A stretch of DNA of 64,000 bases. Origin: Pedobacter glucosidilyticus DSM 23534 (GTDB lineage: Bacteria; Bacteroidota; Bacteroidia; Sphingobacteriales; Sphingobacteriaceae). Of this stretch, positions 8,199-17,802 are shown one piece after another. Under the pieces are notes generated by a model, which was not told the origin of the DNA, ran no database searches, and was given only the letters and a program-made list of their open reading frames with translations. Position 1 is the stretch's first letter, and each line of letters begins with the position of its first letter. A program made the translations under genes and the position numbers. Location of the stretch: NCBI RefSeq assembly GCF_000425145.1, contig NZ_KE384311.1, positions 186,001 through 250,000 on the forward strand, written 5' to 3'.

Positions 8199-9665
8199 AT
8201 GAAATTTTATCAATTACTTCTTATACTGTTTTTCTTAAACTTTTGTTCTTTATTAAAAGTTAATGGAGCAAATATTAAAGATTCAGTAAAAGTCATTAAG
8301 TTTAATCAAGAAGCTTCATCACTAAAATTTACAAATCCTTTAGAAGGGATAAAAATTGCAAATAAAGCTTTTGAATTAGCAACCTTAATTAACTACAAAA
8401 AAGGAATAGCAGAATCTTATAGAATCAAAGGTTTAAATTATAGCTATTTATCAAATACAATTGATAGCACTAGCTTCTATTACTATAAAGCACTTGAAAT
8501 ATTTAAAAAAAATAATTTTAAAGAAGGTCACGCAAGATGCCTAAACAACTTAGGTAGTATGTTTTTAAATACTGACTATAAGAAATCTTTATTTTATTTT
8601 AAAAAATCATTGGAAATCGCTACCAAAATAGAATTAAAAGATTTAATAGCAGGGTGTAATTTGAATATTGGAACTCTTTATATTACAAAAAAGCAGTATA
8701 AAGATGCGGAACAATATTTAGTTAAAGGTATGATTTATTTTAAAAATCTTAATAATAAAATTGGCTTATCTTCTGCTTATCAAAATTTAGGCACAGTATC
8801 TTATTATTTGAATGATTATGATAAAACGATTGATTATGCAAAAGCAAGTTTAGCTATCTCAGAAAAGGAAAATTTAAAAAACATCTCATTAACATCTTAC
8901 GAACTACTCGGGCATGCTTTTTTAAAATTAAATAAATTTTTAGAATGTGAACAAGTAGCTAAATATGGCTTAAGTGTATCAGAAAATCTCAATAATCAAA
9001 AAGCAAATTATGATTTCAAAATGTTATTATATGAATTAGAATCAACAAAACAAAACCATAAGCAAGCTTTAAAATACTTAAAAGAAGTTCACTCATTAGA
9101 TAGCATAGAATATCAAAAAAATTTAGCGAATATTGTAAAGCTCAACGAGGAACAAATCAAAAATGCAGAAATTCAAAAACAATACGAGGTTGGCTTAGAA
9201 CGCCAAAAAAACAACAGAATACTCTTTATGGCTGCTATCATCGTTTCTATTCTTTCTGCTATCATCATATTTATCCTCATTAGAAGTAAAAGAAAAACTG
9301 AAAAAAGTAATCAAGAACTTATAGCCTTAAATAAAGAAGTTATTCGACAGAAAGAAGATTTAGATAGGGTTAATCTTAAATTAGAAGAAATCATTGCCGA
9401 GCGTACCAAAGATCTACTCAGCAAAAATCAAAAACTTTCCGAATATTCTTACCACCTCTCCCATCAAGTACGTGGACCTGTTGCTACTTTAAAAGGTTTA
9501 ATTATGCTTTCGCAGGATAATTTAATTGAGGAAAAGGAATGTATCGTACAAATGAAAAAATGCGTGGATGATATTGATGAACAAATTATGGATATCAATA
9601 TTGCTTTGCATGACCCATCCAGACATGGTTTAAAAAATCCAAATCAAGATAGTGGAAATCTTTAG
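8199..9665 (+). CDS. TPR sensor-like protein with histidine-kinase dimerisation domain but no ATPase domain
   Basis: From the ATG at 8199 (a TTG three codons upstream is less likely) the protein has 488 residues. Residues 1-23 are a signal peptide or membrane anchor, and about 40-330 hold five or more TPR units. A transmembrane helix (about 341-361) precedes a coiled coil and a HisKA-like segment with SHQVRGPVATLKGL, where His422 is at the H-box position. The protein ends about 66 residues later with no N, G1 or G2 boxes, so no HATPase_c domain is present. Such ATPase-less TPR/HisKA proteins occur in Bacteroidota. It may signal by dimerisation or as a phosphotransfer partner; this is inference. 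No response regulator is adjacent. Confidence 0.78.
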   Translation: MKFYQLLLILFFLNFCSLLKVNGANIKDSVKVIKFNQEASSLKFTNPLEGIKIANKAFELATLINYKKGIAESYRIKGLNYSYLSNTIDSTSFYYYKALEIFKKNNFKEGHARCLNNLGSMFLNTDYKKSLFYFKKSLEIATKIELKDLIAGCNLNIGTLYITKKQYKDAEQYLVKGMIYFKNLNNKIGLSSAYQNLGTVSYYLNDYDKTIDYAKASLAISEKENLKNISLTSYELLGHAFLKLNKFLECEQVAKYGLSVSENLNNQKANYDFKMLLYELESTKQNHKQALKYLKEVHSLDSIEYQKNLANIVKLNEEQIKNAEIQKQYEVGLERQKNNRILFMAAIIVSILSAIIIFILIRSKRKTEKSNQELIALNKEVIRQKEDLDRVNLKLEEIIAERTKDLLSKNQKLSEYSYHLSHQVRGPVATLKGLIMLSQDNLIEEKECIVQMKKCVDDIDEQIMDINIALHDPSRHGLKNPNQDSGNL

Positions 9666-9718
9666 GCTATAACATGAAGATTATTTCCTAAGCATTCTTT
9701 AATTTAGCGTCTTGTTAA

Positions 9719-9732
9719 AAGGAGACGATTTG
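9719..9732 (+). promoter_or_regulatory. Strong Shine-Dalgarno site that sets the helicase start
   Basis: AAGGAG at 9719-9724 stands 5 bp before a TTG at 9730-9732. That TTG gives the N-terminus LDYLKGLNTSQRQAV, which fits the helicase family. A TTG at 9712 lies upstream of this ribosome binding site and is therefore unlikely to be used. Such a clear Shine-Dalgarno site is uncommon in this window. Confidence 0.65.
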
Positions 9733-12030
9733 GATTATTTAAAAGGATTAAACACTTCACAAAGACAAGCTGTAGAACAAACACAAGGCCCAGTAATGAT
9801 TGTTGCTGGTGCTGGTTCTGGTAAAACAAGGGTTATTACTTATCGTGTTGCACATTTAATATCAAAAGGTGTAGATCCGTTTCAGATATTGGTTCTTACT
9901 TTTACCAACAAAGCGGCAAAAGAGATGCGTGAGCGTATCATGAAAGTAGTGGGTGCCGAAGCTAAAAACATCTGGATGGGTACCTTCCACTCAGTATTTG
10001 CCAAAATACTTAGGGTTGAAGCGCATAAAATAGGCTATCCTAATAACTTTACCATTTATGATACCGATGATAGCAAAAGCTTAATCAAAGCTATCTTAAA
10101 AGAAATGAATCTTGATGATAAGCTTTACAACCCAAATTTTGTGTATGGAAGAATTTCTATGTGCAAAAACAATTTAATATCTGCCGCAGAATATAATCAG
10201 AACGAGCAAATACAAGCCGAAGATTTTTCTACTGGCAGAGGCATGTTGGGTAAAGTTTATGAAACCTATGCTGCCCGTTGCTTTAAAGCCGGAGCTATGG
10301 ATTTTGACGACCTACTCTTTAAAACCAATGTATTGTTAAAAGAACATCCGGACGTTTTGCATAAATATCAACATAAGTTTAAATACTTAATGGTAGATGA
10401 GTATCAGGATACCAATTTTTCACAATACCTGATTGTAAAAAAACTAGCGGCTGTTAATTATAATTTATGTGTAGTTGGTGATGATGCCCAAAGCATTTAT
10501 GGTTTTAGAGGTGCTAACATCCAAAATATTCTAAATTTCCAAAAAGATTATCCAGATGTTAAAATTTATAAGCTAGAGCAAAACTACCGCTCAACGCAAA
10601 ATATTGTCAATGTTGCCAATAGCATCATTGCAAATAATAAAAATCAGTTAGATAAGAATGTTTTCTCTGAGAACGATATCGGTGATAAAATAAAAATAAC
10701 CCGCTCTTTTTCTGATAATGAGGAAGGTAAAAGTGTTGCCGAATCTATTCTACAAGAAAGAAGCAATAACGCTTTAAACTGGAGCGATTTTGCCATTTTA
10801 TACAGAACAAACGCTCAGTCTCGTTCTATGGAAGAGGCTTTAAGGAAGCTCAGCATTCCTTATAAAATTTATGGTGGTTTATCTTTCTATCAAAGAAAAG
10901 AGATTAAAGATTTGATAGCTTATTTCCGCTTAACTTTTAATCCAAGTGATGAAGAGGCATTTAAAAGAGTTATCAATTATCCGGCAAGGGGAATTGGAAA
11001 AACTACGATAGATAAAATTATTGTAGCTGCAGATCAGCAAAACCAAACCATGTTTGAAATTATTAGCGATGCTGCTCAACACCTTGATAATAGAGCAGCA
11101 TTATCTGTGAGTAATTTTGCCACTACTATTAAAAGTTTTGCTGCAGTTGCAAAAAATAGTAGTGCCTATGATGCTGCTTTACATATCGCCCAGCATTCTG
11201 GTTTATTAAAAGATTTATATGATGATAAATCTGTAGAAGGCTTAAGCCGATATGAAAATATCCAGGAATTGTTGAATGGTATTAAAGAGTTTTCTGAGCG
11301 TGAGGATATTGAAGATAAAGGTCTGGATGTTTTTATGCAAGATATAGCATTACTTACCAATGATGATAACGATAAAGGAGACAATAAGGATACCGTTTCT
11401 TTAATGACCATCCACTCTTCTAAAGGCTTAGAGTTTCCTCAGGTTTATATCGTAGGCTTAGAAGAAAATCTTTTCCCTTCTCAAATGGCATTAAACTCTA
11501 GGGCAGATTTAGAAGAAGAGCGTCGCTTATTTTATGTTGCCATTACCCGGGCCGAAAAGAAATTGCATATCAGCTATGCAACTTCCAGATTTAAATTTGG
11601 TAGCTTAATTAATTGCGAGCCGTCTAGGTTTCTAGATGAGATAGATCCTAAATATCTGGAGTTAGATTTTGTTAAAAAAGCCCCAACAGGGAATCCGTTT
11701 TTTGAGAATGAACGGTCGCAATGGCAAAGTAAAACTACTTCTAGCAATAATAGTGGCGACCATTTTTCTAAGCCTAAACCGCCAGTAACAGGTAAAGTAA
11801 AAACCACTTCTTTATTAGCAAAAGCACATGTACCAACAGTAGGTTTTACACCAGATGATACTTCTAACCTACAGGTTGGAGAAGAAGTAGAACACGAGCG
11901 TTTTGGTTTTGGAAAAGTAATCCAAATAGAAGGTACCAAACCAGATATTAAAGCAACCATTTTCTTTAAGGAGATTGGGCAAAAACAACTGCTCTTAAAA
12001 TTTGCGAAATTAAGAATTGTTAAAAATTAG
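9730..12030 (+). CDS. ATP-dependent DNA helicase, UvrD/PcrA family
   Basis: Superfamily 1A 3'-5' helicase acting in nucleotide-excision and mismatch repair and in removing stalled complexes. The protein has 766 residues from the TTG chosen on its ribosome binding site. The motifs are all present: Walker A AGAGSGKTR near 27, LTFTNKAAKEMRERI, motif II DEYQDTN near 227, GDDAQSIYGFRGA near 251, LEQNYRST, motif V TIHSSKGLEFPQVYIVGLEE, and motif VI RRLFYVAITRAEKK. A Ser/Thr/Pro linker leads to a C-terminal tudor-like module (EVEHERFGFGKVIQIEG) as in PcrA, which binds RNA polymerase. Naming as uvrD or pcrA is a matter of convention. Confidence 0.96.
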   Translation: MDYLKGLNTSQRQAVEQTQGPVMIVAGAGSGKTRVITYRVAHLISKGVDPFQILVLTFTNKAAKEMRERIMKVVGAEAKNIWMGTFHSVFAKILRVEAHKIGYPNNFTIYDTDDSKSLIKAILKEMNLDDKLYNPNFVYGRISMCKNNLISAAEYNQNEQIQAEDFSTGRGMLGKVYETYAARCFKAGAMDFDDLLFKTNVLLKEHPDVLHKYQHKFKYLMVDEYQDTNFSQYLIVKKLAAVNYNLCVVGDDAQSIYGFRGANIQNILNFQKDYPDVKIYKLEQNYRSTQNIVNVANSIIANNKNQLDKNVFSENDIGDKIKITRSFSDNEEGKSVAESILQERSNNALNWSDFAILYRTNAQSRSMEEALRKLSIPYKIYGGLSFYQRKEIKDLIAYFRLTFNPSDEEAFKRVINYPARGIGKTTIDKIIVAADQQNQTMFEIISDAAQHLDNRAALSVSNFATTIKSFAAVAKNSSAYDAALHIAQHSGLLKDLYDDKSVEGLSRYENIQELLNGIKEFSEREDIEDKGLDVFMQDIALLTNDDNDKGDNKDTVSLMTIHSSKGLEFPQVYIVGLEENLFPSQMALNSRADLEEERRLFYVAITRAEKKLHISYATSRFKFGSLINCEPSRFLDEIDPKYLELDFVKKAPTGNPFFENERSQWQSKTTSSNNSGDHFSKPKPPVTGKVKTTSLLAKAHVPTVGFTPDDTSNLQVGEEVEHERFGFGKVIQIEGTKPDIKATIFFKEIGQKQLLLKFAKLRIVKN

Positions 12031-12057
12031 TACAAAAGAGGAAAATAAAAAAACATT

Positions 12058-12091
12058 GCAATTTTATTTATTTTCTTAAATTGCGGCTTTT
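12058..12091 (+). terminator. Weak hairpin after the helicase gene
   Basis: GCAATTT and AAATTGC form a 7-bp stem with a 13-nt AT-rich loop, followed by GG and four T residues. The position, 28 bp after the helicase stop, suits a terminator, but the stem is short. The rest of the 220-bp gap before the DUF4290 gene probably contains its promoter; no clear TAnnTTTG box was found. Confidence 0.4.
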
Positions 12092-12250
12092 AGCTACATA
12101 ATTAAAATTACTTACTGTTTTTTAACCTGCCTTATTAAATTATTTTGATTTTTACAATCTCATAATCAGACGGATAGGTTAATCATTACATTAAAAAACA
12201 TTATCAGTATAGAAAGAAAGCTTACACCATTTAGCTTTAATAATTCAAAA

Positions 12251-12982
12251 ATGAATAACACTGTTGAAAATAAATTTGATTACAATACTTCAAGAGATAA
12301 ATTAATCTTGGCAGAGTATGGTAGAAATGTGCAGAATATGGTTGAATATATCTGCGAGTTACCAACCAAAGAAGAAAGAAATAAATACGCCCAAGTGGTG
12401 ATAGATATGATGGGCTTTTTAAACCCACATTTAAGAGATGTTCCAGACTTTAAACACAAACTTTGGGATCACTTACATATCATTTCAGGTTTTAGGATAG
12501 ATGTAGATTCGCCTTATCCTACTCCAACTAAAGAGGGTATCAATTTCAGACCAGAAGTTTTAAGCTATCCGCAAAACCGTATTAAGTTTAAGCATTACGG
12601 AAAAACCATTGAGCTTATGATCAAAAGAGCAAAGGAAATTACCGAGCCTGAGAAAAAACAGCACATGGTAAATTCTATCGCTAATTTTATGAAAATGGCT
12701 TATGTACTTTGGAATAAAGACCATGTTGCTGATGAACAAATCATTTCTGATTTAAATGATTTATCTGGTGGAGAGTTAGACTTAAGTCAGGTTGTTTTAA
12801 ACCGCGTTGATGTTAAACAAAACACCCCATCAAGCAGTAACAATAATGGACGCTCTCAGAAAAACAACAACCAAAATAACAGAGGTGGTGGTGGCCAAAG
12901 ACATAATAACAACCAAAATAACAACAACAAAAACCGCCCTAGAAATTTCCAAAACAATGGTGGCGGTAAAAGATCAAACTAA
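12251..12982 (+). CDS. DUF4290 domain protein with Asn/Gly-rich tail
   Basis: A 243-residue protein conserved in Bacteroidota. Residues 1-185 are the helical DUF4290 domain (DKLILAEYGRNVQNMVEY near the start, MIKRAKEIT, YVLWNKDH). Residues 190-243 are low-complexity, rich in Asn, Gly, Gln and Arg, with runs of N and an RGGGGQR motif, resembling nucleic-acid-binding disordered tails. The function is unknown. It lies 24 bp upstream of murA in the same direction, so the two are probably co-transcribed. Confidence 0.88.
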   Translation: MNNTVENKFDYNTSRDKLILAEYGRNVQNMVEYICELPTKEERNKYAQVVIDMMGFLNPHLRDVPDFKHKLWDHLHIISGFRIDVDSPYPTPTKEGINFRPEVLSYPQNRIKFKHYGKTIELMIKRAKEITEPEKKQHMVNSIANFMKMAYVLWNKDHVADEQIISDLNDLSGGELDLSQVVLNRVDVKQNTPSSSNNNGRSQKNNNQNNRGGGGQRHNNNQNNNNKNRPRNFQNNGGGKRSN

Positions 12983-13006
12983 TCAAAATCAAAAAACCAA
13001 TTCTAT

Positions 13007-14314
13007 ATGATGAATGCATTTGAGATTCGTGGTGGTAAACCTTTAAAAGGCGAAATCATACCCCAGGGAGCAAAAAATGAAGCATTGCAAATTCTTTCTG
13101 CTGTTTTATTAACACCAGAAAAAGTTACCATAAGCAACATACCCGATATTAAAGATGTAAATAAGCTTATTGAGCTTTTGGGTGACCTAGGTGTTGAAGT
13201 TAACAGACTATCCAAAGATACCTACGAGTTTACAGCAGCCAATATCAACCTAGAGTTTTTTCAATCTCAAACTTTTAAAGCAAAAGGTGGCAGCTTAAGA
13301 GGTTCTATTATGATTGTAGGTCCGCTTTTAGCCCGTTTTGGTAAAGCCGCGATTCCTAAACCAGGTGGAGACAAAATTGGCAGACGACGTTTGGATACGC
13401 ACTTTTTAGGTTTCGAAAAATTAGGTGCTAAATTTATTTATAATGCAGAAACCAATTTCTTTAATGTTGATGCAACAGAATTAAAAGGAACTTTCATTTT
13501 ATTGGATGAAGCATCTGTAACCGGAACAGCCAATATTGTGATGGCGGCAGTTTTAGCAAAAGGAACTACTACCATTTATAATGCAGCTTGCGAGCCTTAT
13601 TTACAACAACTTTGTAAAATGCTTAATCGCATGGGTGCGAAAATTACGGGTATTGGCTCTAATTTATTAACCATAGAAGGTGTAGAAGCTTTAGGCGGTA
13701 CAGAACACCGTTTATTGCCAGATATGATAGAAATTGGCTCTTTTATTGGTCTAGCTGCCATGACAGCGTCTGAAATTACTATCAAAAATGTTTGCTACCA
13801 AGAGTTAGGTATCATTCCTGATGTTTTCAAAAGGTTAGGTATCAAAATGGAACTACGTGGTGATGATATTTTTATACCGGCTCAAGAAAGTTACGAAATA
13901 GATACATTTATTGATGGTTCTATTTTAACCGTTGCTGATGCCCCTTGGCCAGGCTTTACACCAGATTTACTTTCTATCGTTTTGGTAGTGGCTACACAAG
14001 CCAAAGGCTCGGTATTGATTCACCAGAAAATGTTCGAGAGTCGTTTATTCTTTGTAGATAAATTGATAGACATGGGTGCACAAATTATTTTATGCGACCC
14101 ACACCGAGCGACTGTTATTGGTTTAGATAAGAAATATCAGTTAAAAGGTATAGAAATGACTTCACCTGATATTAGAGCTGGTGTTTCTTTATTAATTGCA
14201 GCACTTTCTGCATCAGGAAGATCTACCATTTATAATATTGAACAAATAGAAAGAGGTTATCAAGATATTGATACCCGATTAAGAGCACTCGGTGCTGATA
14301 TCAGAAGAATTTAA
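13007..14314 (+). CDS. murA: UDP-N-acetylglucosamine 1-carboxyvinyltransferase
   Basis: Cytoplasmic enzyme that transfers enolpyruvate from PEP to UDP-GlcNAc, the first committed step of peptidoglycan synthesis. The 435-residue protein has two EPSP-synthase-like domains. The substrate-binding Lys-Asn pair is in GAKNEALQ near residues 23-24. The loop that normally carries the catalytic, fosfomycin-target Cys115 reads KPGGDKIGRRRLDTH, with Asp122 in that place. Two Met codons are adjacent at the start; the second gives the common MNAFEIRGG N-terminus. A good terminator follows. Confidence 0.96.
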   Translation: MMNAFEIRGGKPLKGEIIPQGAKNEALQILSAVLLTPEKVTISNIPDIKDVNKLIELLGDLGVEVNRLSKDTYEFTAANINLEFFQSQTFKAKGGSLRGSIMIVGPLLARFGKAAIPKPGGDKIGRRRLDTHFLGFEKLGAKFIYNAETNFFNVDATELKGTFILLDEASVTGTANIVMAAVLAKGTTTIYNAACEPYLQQLCKMLNRMGAKITGIGSNLLTIEGVEALGGTEHRLLPDMIEIGSFIGLAAMTASEITIKNVCYQELGIIPDVFKRLGIKMELRGDDIFIPAQESYEIDTFIDGSILTVADAPWPGFTPDLLSIVLVVATQAKGSVLIHQKMFESRLFFVDKLIDMGAQIILCDPHRATVIGLDKKYQLKGIEMTSPDIRAGVSLLIAALSASGRSTIYNIEQIERGYQDIDTRLRALGADIRRI

Positions 14315-14320
14315 ATTTGA

Positions 14321-14347
14321 AACTCTCCTTTTTAGGAGAGTTTTTTG
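14321..14347 (+). terminator. Intrinsic terminator of murA
   Basis: AACTCTCCT and AGGAGAGTT form a perfect 9-bp stem with a 4-nt T loop, followed by a run of T residues, 6 bp after the murA stop codon. Confidence 0.9.
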
Positions 14348-14465
14348 TTTATAAGTCTTGAAAGTAGATAGTACAGAGTAGAAAGTAGAAAGACTATCTT
14401 GCGCTCGTTTGCAACCTACCGTGTACCCATAAAAGTATAAAGTACGGAGTATAAAGTATAAAGAG

Positions 14466-14783
14466 CCTAAAGAGCAGATATTTAGGAACTTCCAATAATA
14501 TTAAACCAAACTTTCCGAAGAACGAAAGACGGCCTATGAAGATTTGGCAGGAAAGACCCATAAATCTTTTGCATAAACTTTCATTATGCACTGGCGAGAA
14601 ACAATCCGACGGGTGTTGTAGTAGCTTTCAATATACAAAAACCTTCACACCACTCAGGATTGTGGATAAAGATTTATTTAGACGAAACAACAAATCTTCA
14701 TCAGCCTTGAATTTTGGGGCACTTTTTTTTTCAAGAAAAAAGTGCCTAGGGTTGGCCGCCCATGAGGCCGGAAAGCCTTGTGC
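14466..14783 (+). repeat. Dispersed repeat R1, copy A
   Basis: A 318-bp element running from CCTAAAGAGCAGATATTTAG to a GAGGCCGGAAAG-CTTGTGC end. It contains the box CCGAAGAACGAAAGACGGCC, a conserved ACAATCCGACGGGTGTT core, and an 11-bp hairpin with arms GGCACTTTTTT (14718-14728) and AAAAAAGTGCC (14736-14746). A GGCC-N8-GGCC inverted repeat follows. Copies B and C have nearly the same length and high identity by eye. Confidence 0.85.
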
Positions 14784-14825
14784 TCCGAGCCCATTAATTC
14801 AAATATCTTTAATGAGAATAATTAT

Positions 14826-15018
14826 CCGCCTCTATCGCCGGCGGGGCTCGTTCCTTTTGCGGGACCAAAAGGAACCAAAAGTCCTGATCAATCCCACAGG
14901 AGCCTTTGTCGCACATCCCTTACCCACACTCAAAAACAGGGAGCGCTTATTTTTGCTCGTTTATGCTTATTGAAAGTTAGTAAAAACTCGAACACAAAAC
15001 CGCATGCGCTATAGGCTT
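14826..15018 (+). repeat. Dispersed repeat R2, copy 1
   Basis: An element of about 190 bp starting at CGCCTCTATCGCCGG and ending at CGCTATAGGCTT. It includes a perfect 10-bp hairpin, GTTCCTTTTG (14850-14859) and CAAAAGGAAC (14866-14875), and a long block around TCCTGATCAATCCCACAGG that is identical in the copy at 29176-29370. Confidence 0.85.
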
Positions 15019-15118
15019 TATTTAAGTAAAAAGTCAAAAGTATAAAGTAAAAAGACCTAAATGCTGGCTATTTAAAACATTTTAAAAGTATAAAGTACGG
15101 AGTATAAAGTATAAAGAC

Positions 15119-15435
15119 CCTAAAGAGCAGATATTTAGGAGCTGCCTTTAATATAAAACTCATTTTCCCGAAGAACGAAAGACGGCCTATGAAGATTTGG
15201 AAGTGTAGGCAAATAAATCTTTTGCAAAAACTTTCATTATGCACTGGCGGGAAACAATCCGACGGGTGTTGTAGAAACCTTCATCAAGTAAAACCATTCA
15301 CACCACTCAGGATTGTAGTTAAAGATTTATTTAGACGAAACAACAAATATTCATCAGCCTTGATTTTTTGTTTACTTTTTTATCAAGAAAAAAGTAAATA
15401 GGGTTGGACGCCCATGAGGCCGGAAAGCCTTGTGC
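15119..15435 (+). repeat. Dispersed repeat R1, copy B
   Basis: This is a 317-bp relative of copy A in the same orientation. Its hairpin arms are TTTACTTTTTT (15371-15381) and AAAAAAGTAAA (15388-15398): both arms differ from copy A but pairing is kept. The 3' flank continues into a CCATTAC-A-GAAAGGAAAG segment also seen after copies C and D. Confidence 0.85.
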
Positions 15436-15651
15436 GAAAATGCCATTACAAGAAAGGAAAGAAGCTGCAACCCGACTAGAGCAAAACACTTAATTTTAAA
15501 CCCTAATAAATACTTCAATGGTAGATTTTTTGAAATATCACACACTTAATGATGTTGATTAATGAAATTTTCATGAAAATCTAAAAATTCTTTAAAACTT
15601 AATCCTCATTTTAAGCTTTTAAGACTATATTTAAAACAAACACATCACATT

Positions 15652-17781
15652 ATGTCTAATCATAAAGAAAATAACATCAAACATGTTCTTGCACAGCTTA
15701 TCACTGATATTTTTGAAAAAAACGGTAATAAGCCTCTCAATTATAAACAAGTAGCGGCTAAACTAAATATCAGTGATCCAGAATCAAAAAAAACTATATA
15801 CGACGTTCTTAAAGATGTTACTAAAGAAGGTTTGTTTATAGAAAAAGAGAAAGGCAAATATCAATTACATGAGATAGAAACTTTTGTAACTGGAAAAATT
15901 GATATGGCTAATGATGGCTCTGCATTTTTAATCCCTGATGATACCTTTGAAAATGATATTTATATAGCTCCACGTAAGTTAAGAACTGCTTTACATGGCG
16001 ATATTGTAAAACTATATGTTTACGCCAGCAAAAAAGGCAAGCGTAAAGAAGGTGAAGTGGTAGAAATCATCACCAGAGCCAAATTAGAATTTACAGGTTT
16101 GGTAAAAGTATCTCAGCATTTTGCGTTTTTTATTCCTGATGATAGAAAAATGCTTCATGATATTTTTATCCCTTTAGAGGATTTAAATGGCGCCAGAAAC
16201 GGTGTAAAAGCTTTAGCAAGAATTGTTGATTGGCCTGATGGCGCTAAAAACCCAGTAGGCATTATCAAAAGTATTTTGGGAAAACAAGGTGAGAATGACA
16301 CCGAAATGAACGCCATTCTAGCAGAATATGGCTTCCCATTGGCTTTTCCTGAAGTGGTAGAAAAAGAAGCTAATGCTATATCAGACCAGATTTCTAAAGA
16401 AGAGATAGCTAAAAGAAGAGATTTTAGAAAAATCACCACCTTTACCATAGACCCTTTTGATGCGAAAGATTTTGATGATGCTATCTCTTTCCGACAATTA
16501 GAAAATGGAAACTATGAGGTAGGTGTTCATATTGCCGATGTTTCTCATTATGTCATACCAGAAACAGAATTAGATAAAGAAGCTTTTGATAGAGGAACTT
16601 CTGTTTATTTGGTAGACAGGGTGATACCAATGTTGCCAGAGCGTTTATCAAATGGTTTATGTTCTTTACGACCAAAAGAAGAAAAGCTATGTTTTTCTGC
16701 TGTTTTCGAATTAGATACTGAAGCAAATATCCAGAACGAATGGTTTGGCAGAACAGTCATTTACTCAGACAGACGTTTTGCTTATGAAGAAGTACAAGAA
16801 ATTATCGAGCAAAAAACAGGTGATTTTGTTGATGAGATATTAATTTTAAATGATTTAGCTTACAAACTTAGAGACCGTAAGTTTAAACATGGTGCTATCA
16901 GTTTTGAATCTACCGAAGTTAAATTTAAACTTGATGATAAAGGCAAGCCTACTGGTGTTTATATCAAAGAACGTAAAGATGCGCATAAACTTATCGAAGA
17001 TTTTATGTTGCTAGCCAACAGAAGAGTTGCCGAGTTTATCGCTAAAAAAGGAAAAGGAAAAAACAAATTAACCTTTGTTTACCGGGCACATGATTCGCCA
17101 AAACCAGAAAGCTTAGCCAATTTCTCTCAGTTTGCTTTAAAATTTGGGCATAAAATCTCTACCAAATCAGACCGAGATACAGCCAGGTCCTTAAACAAAT
17201 TAATGGCAGATATTGAAGGTAAAAAAGAACAAAACGTATTAACTCAATTAGCCATACGTTCTATGGCGAAAGCTATTTACACCACCAAAAGTAGCAGTCA
17301 TTATGGTTTAGCTTTTGATTTTTATACGCACTTCACCTCTCCTATTCGTCGTTACCCCGACGTAATGTCGCACCGTTTACTACAACATTATTTAGACGGT
17401 GGTGCCAATGCCAGTGCAGAACATTACGAAAAACTTTGTCAGCATGCTTCCCAAATGGAGAAAAAAGCTGCCGATGCAGAAAGAGCTTCTATCAAATATA
17501 AACAAGCAGAATTTTTGCAAGATAACATCGGGCAAACCTATTTGGGGATAGTTTCTGGTGTAACTGAGTGGGGAATGTATGTGGAAATTGAAGAGAATAA
17601 ATGCGAGGGAATGATTAGACTGAGAGATATTTCTGATGATTTCTATACCTTAGACGAGAAAAATTATTGTATTATTGGGCAAAGAAAAAAGAAAATCTAT
17701 CAGTTGGGTGATGAAGTGAGTATCAGAGTGAAAAGAGTAGATTTAAGCAAGAGACAAATAGACTTTACGTTAATTTCCTAA
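15652..17781 (+). CDS. rnr: Ribonuclease R
   Basis: Processive 3'-5' exoribonuclease of the RNase II/R family that degrades structured RNA. The 709-residue protein has a winged-helix segment (about 10-70), two cold-shock OB domains (about 75-220), the RNB catalytic domain with FDAKDFDDAISFRQ near residue 268 (metal-binding Asp residues), and HFTSPIRRYPDVMSHRLL near 562 with the conserved Arg. A C-terminal S1 domain (about 625-708) begins YLGIVSGVTEWGMYVEI. It ends within the S1 domain and lacks the basic tail of E. coli RNase R. It begins a run of six same-strand genes with short gaps. Confidence 0.95.
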   Translation: MSNHKENNIKHVLAQLITDIFEKNGNKPLNYKQVAAKLNISDPESKKTIYDVLKDVTKEGLFIEKEKGKYQLHEIETFVTGKIDMANDGSAFLIPDDTFENDIYIAPRKLRTALHGDIVKLYVYASKKGKRKEGEVVEIITRAKLEFTGLVKVSQHFAFFIPDDRKMLHDIFIPLEDLNGARNGVKALARIVDWPDGAKNPVGIIKSILGKQGENDTEMNAILAEYGFPLAFPEVVEKEANAISDQISKEEIAKRRDFRKITTFTIDPFDAKDFDDAISFRQLENGNYEVGVHIADVSHYVIPETELDKEAFDRGTSVYLVDRVIPMLPERLSNGLCSLRPKEEKLCFSAVFELDTEANIQNEWFGRTVIYSDRRFAYEEVQEIIEQKTGDFVDEILILNDLAYKLRDRKFKHGAISFESTEVKFKLDDKGKPTGVYIKERKDAHKLIEDFMLLANRRVAEFIAKKGKGKNKLTFVYRAHDSPKPESLANFSQFALKFGHKISTKSDRDTARSLNKLMADIEGKKEQNVLTQLAIRSMAKAIYTTKSSSHYGLAFDFYTHFTSPIRRYPDVMSHRLLQHYLDGGANASAEHYEKLCQHASQMEKKAADAERASIKYKQAEFLQDNIGQTYLGIVSGVTEWGMYVEIEENKCEGMIRLRDISDDFYTLDEKNYCIIGQRKKKIYQLGDEVSIRVKRVDLSKRQIDFTLIS

Positions 17782-17802
17782 TCCATTATCTTTTACAGTT
17801 AA

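Larger units (their letters stand above)
14348..15651. other. 1.3-kb intergenic mosaic of repeats, no gene
   Basis: The interval contains, in order, a CTTGCGCTCGTTTGCAAC box (14398), AAGTATAAAGTA-type simple repeats (14430-14466 and 15083-15116), repeat R1 copy A, repeat R2 copy 1, R1 copy B, and about 210 bp of AT-rich DNA that probably holds the rnr promoter. Open frames in it fall inside the repeats and are not conserved between copies. The same elements recur in the same orientation at 29.0-30.3 kb. Confidence 0.8.

Noticed and set aside
14536-15401. Open frames inside R1 and R2 (about 65-145 codons), some starting MKIW
   Set aside because: They follow the nucleotide repeats, the frame breaks in copy C, and no codon-position bias in the differences supports coding.
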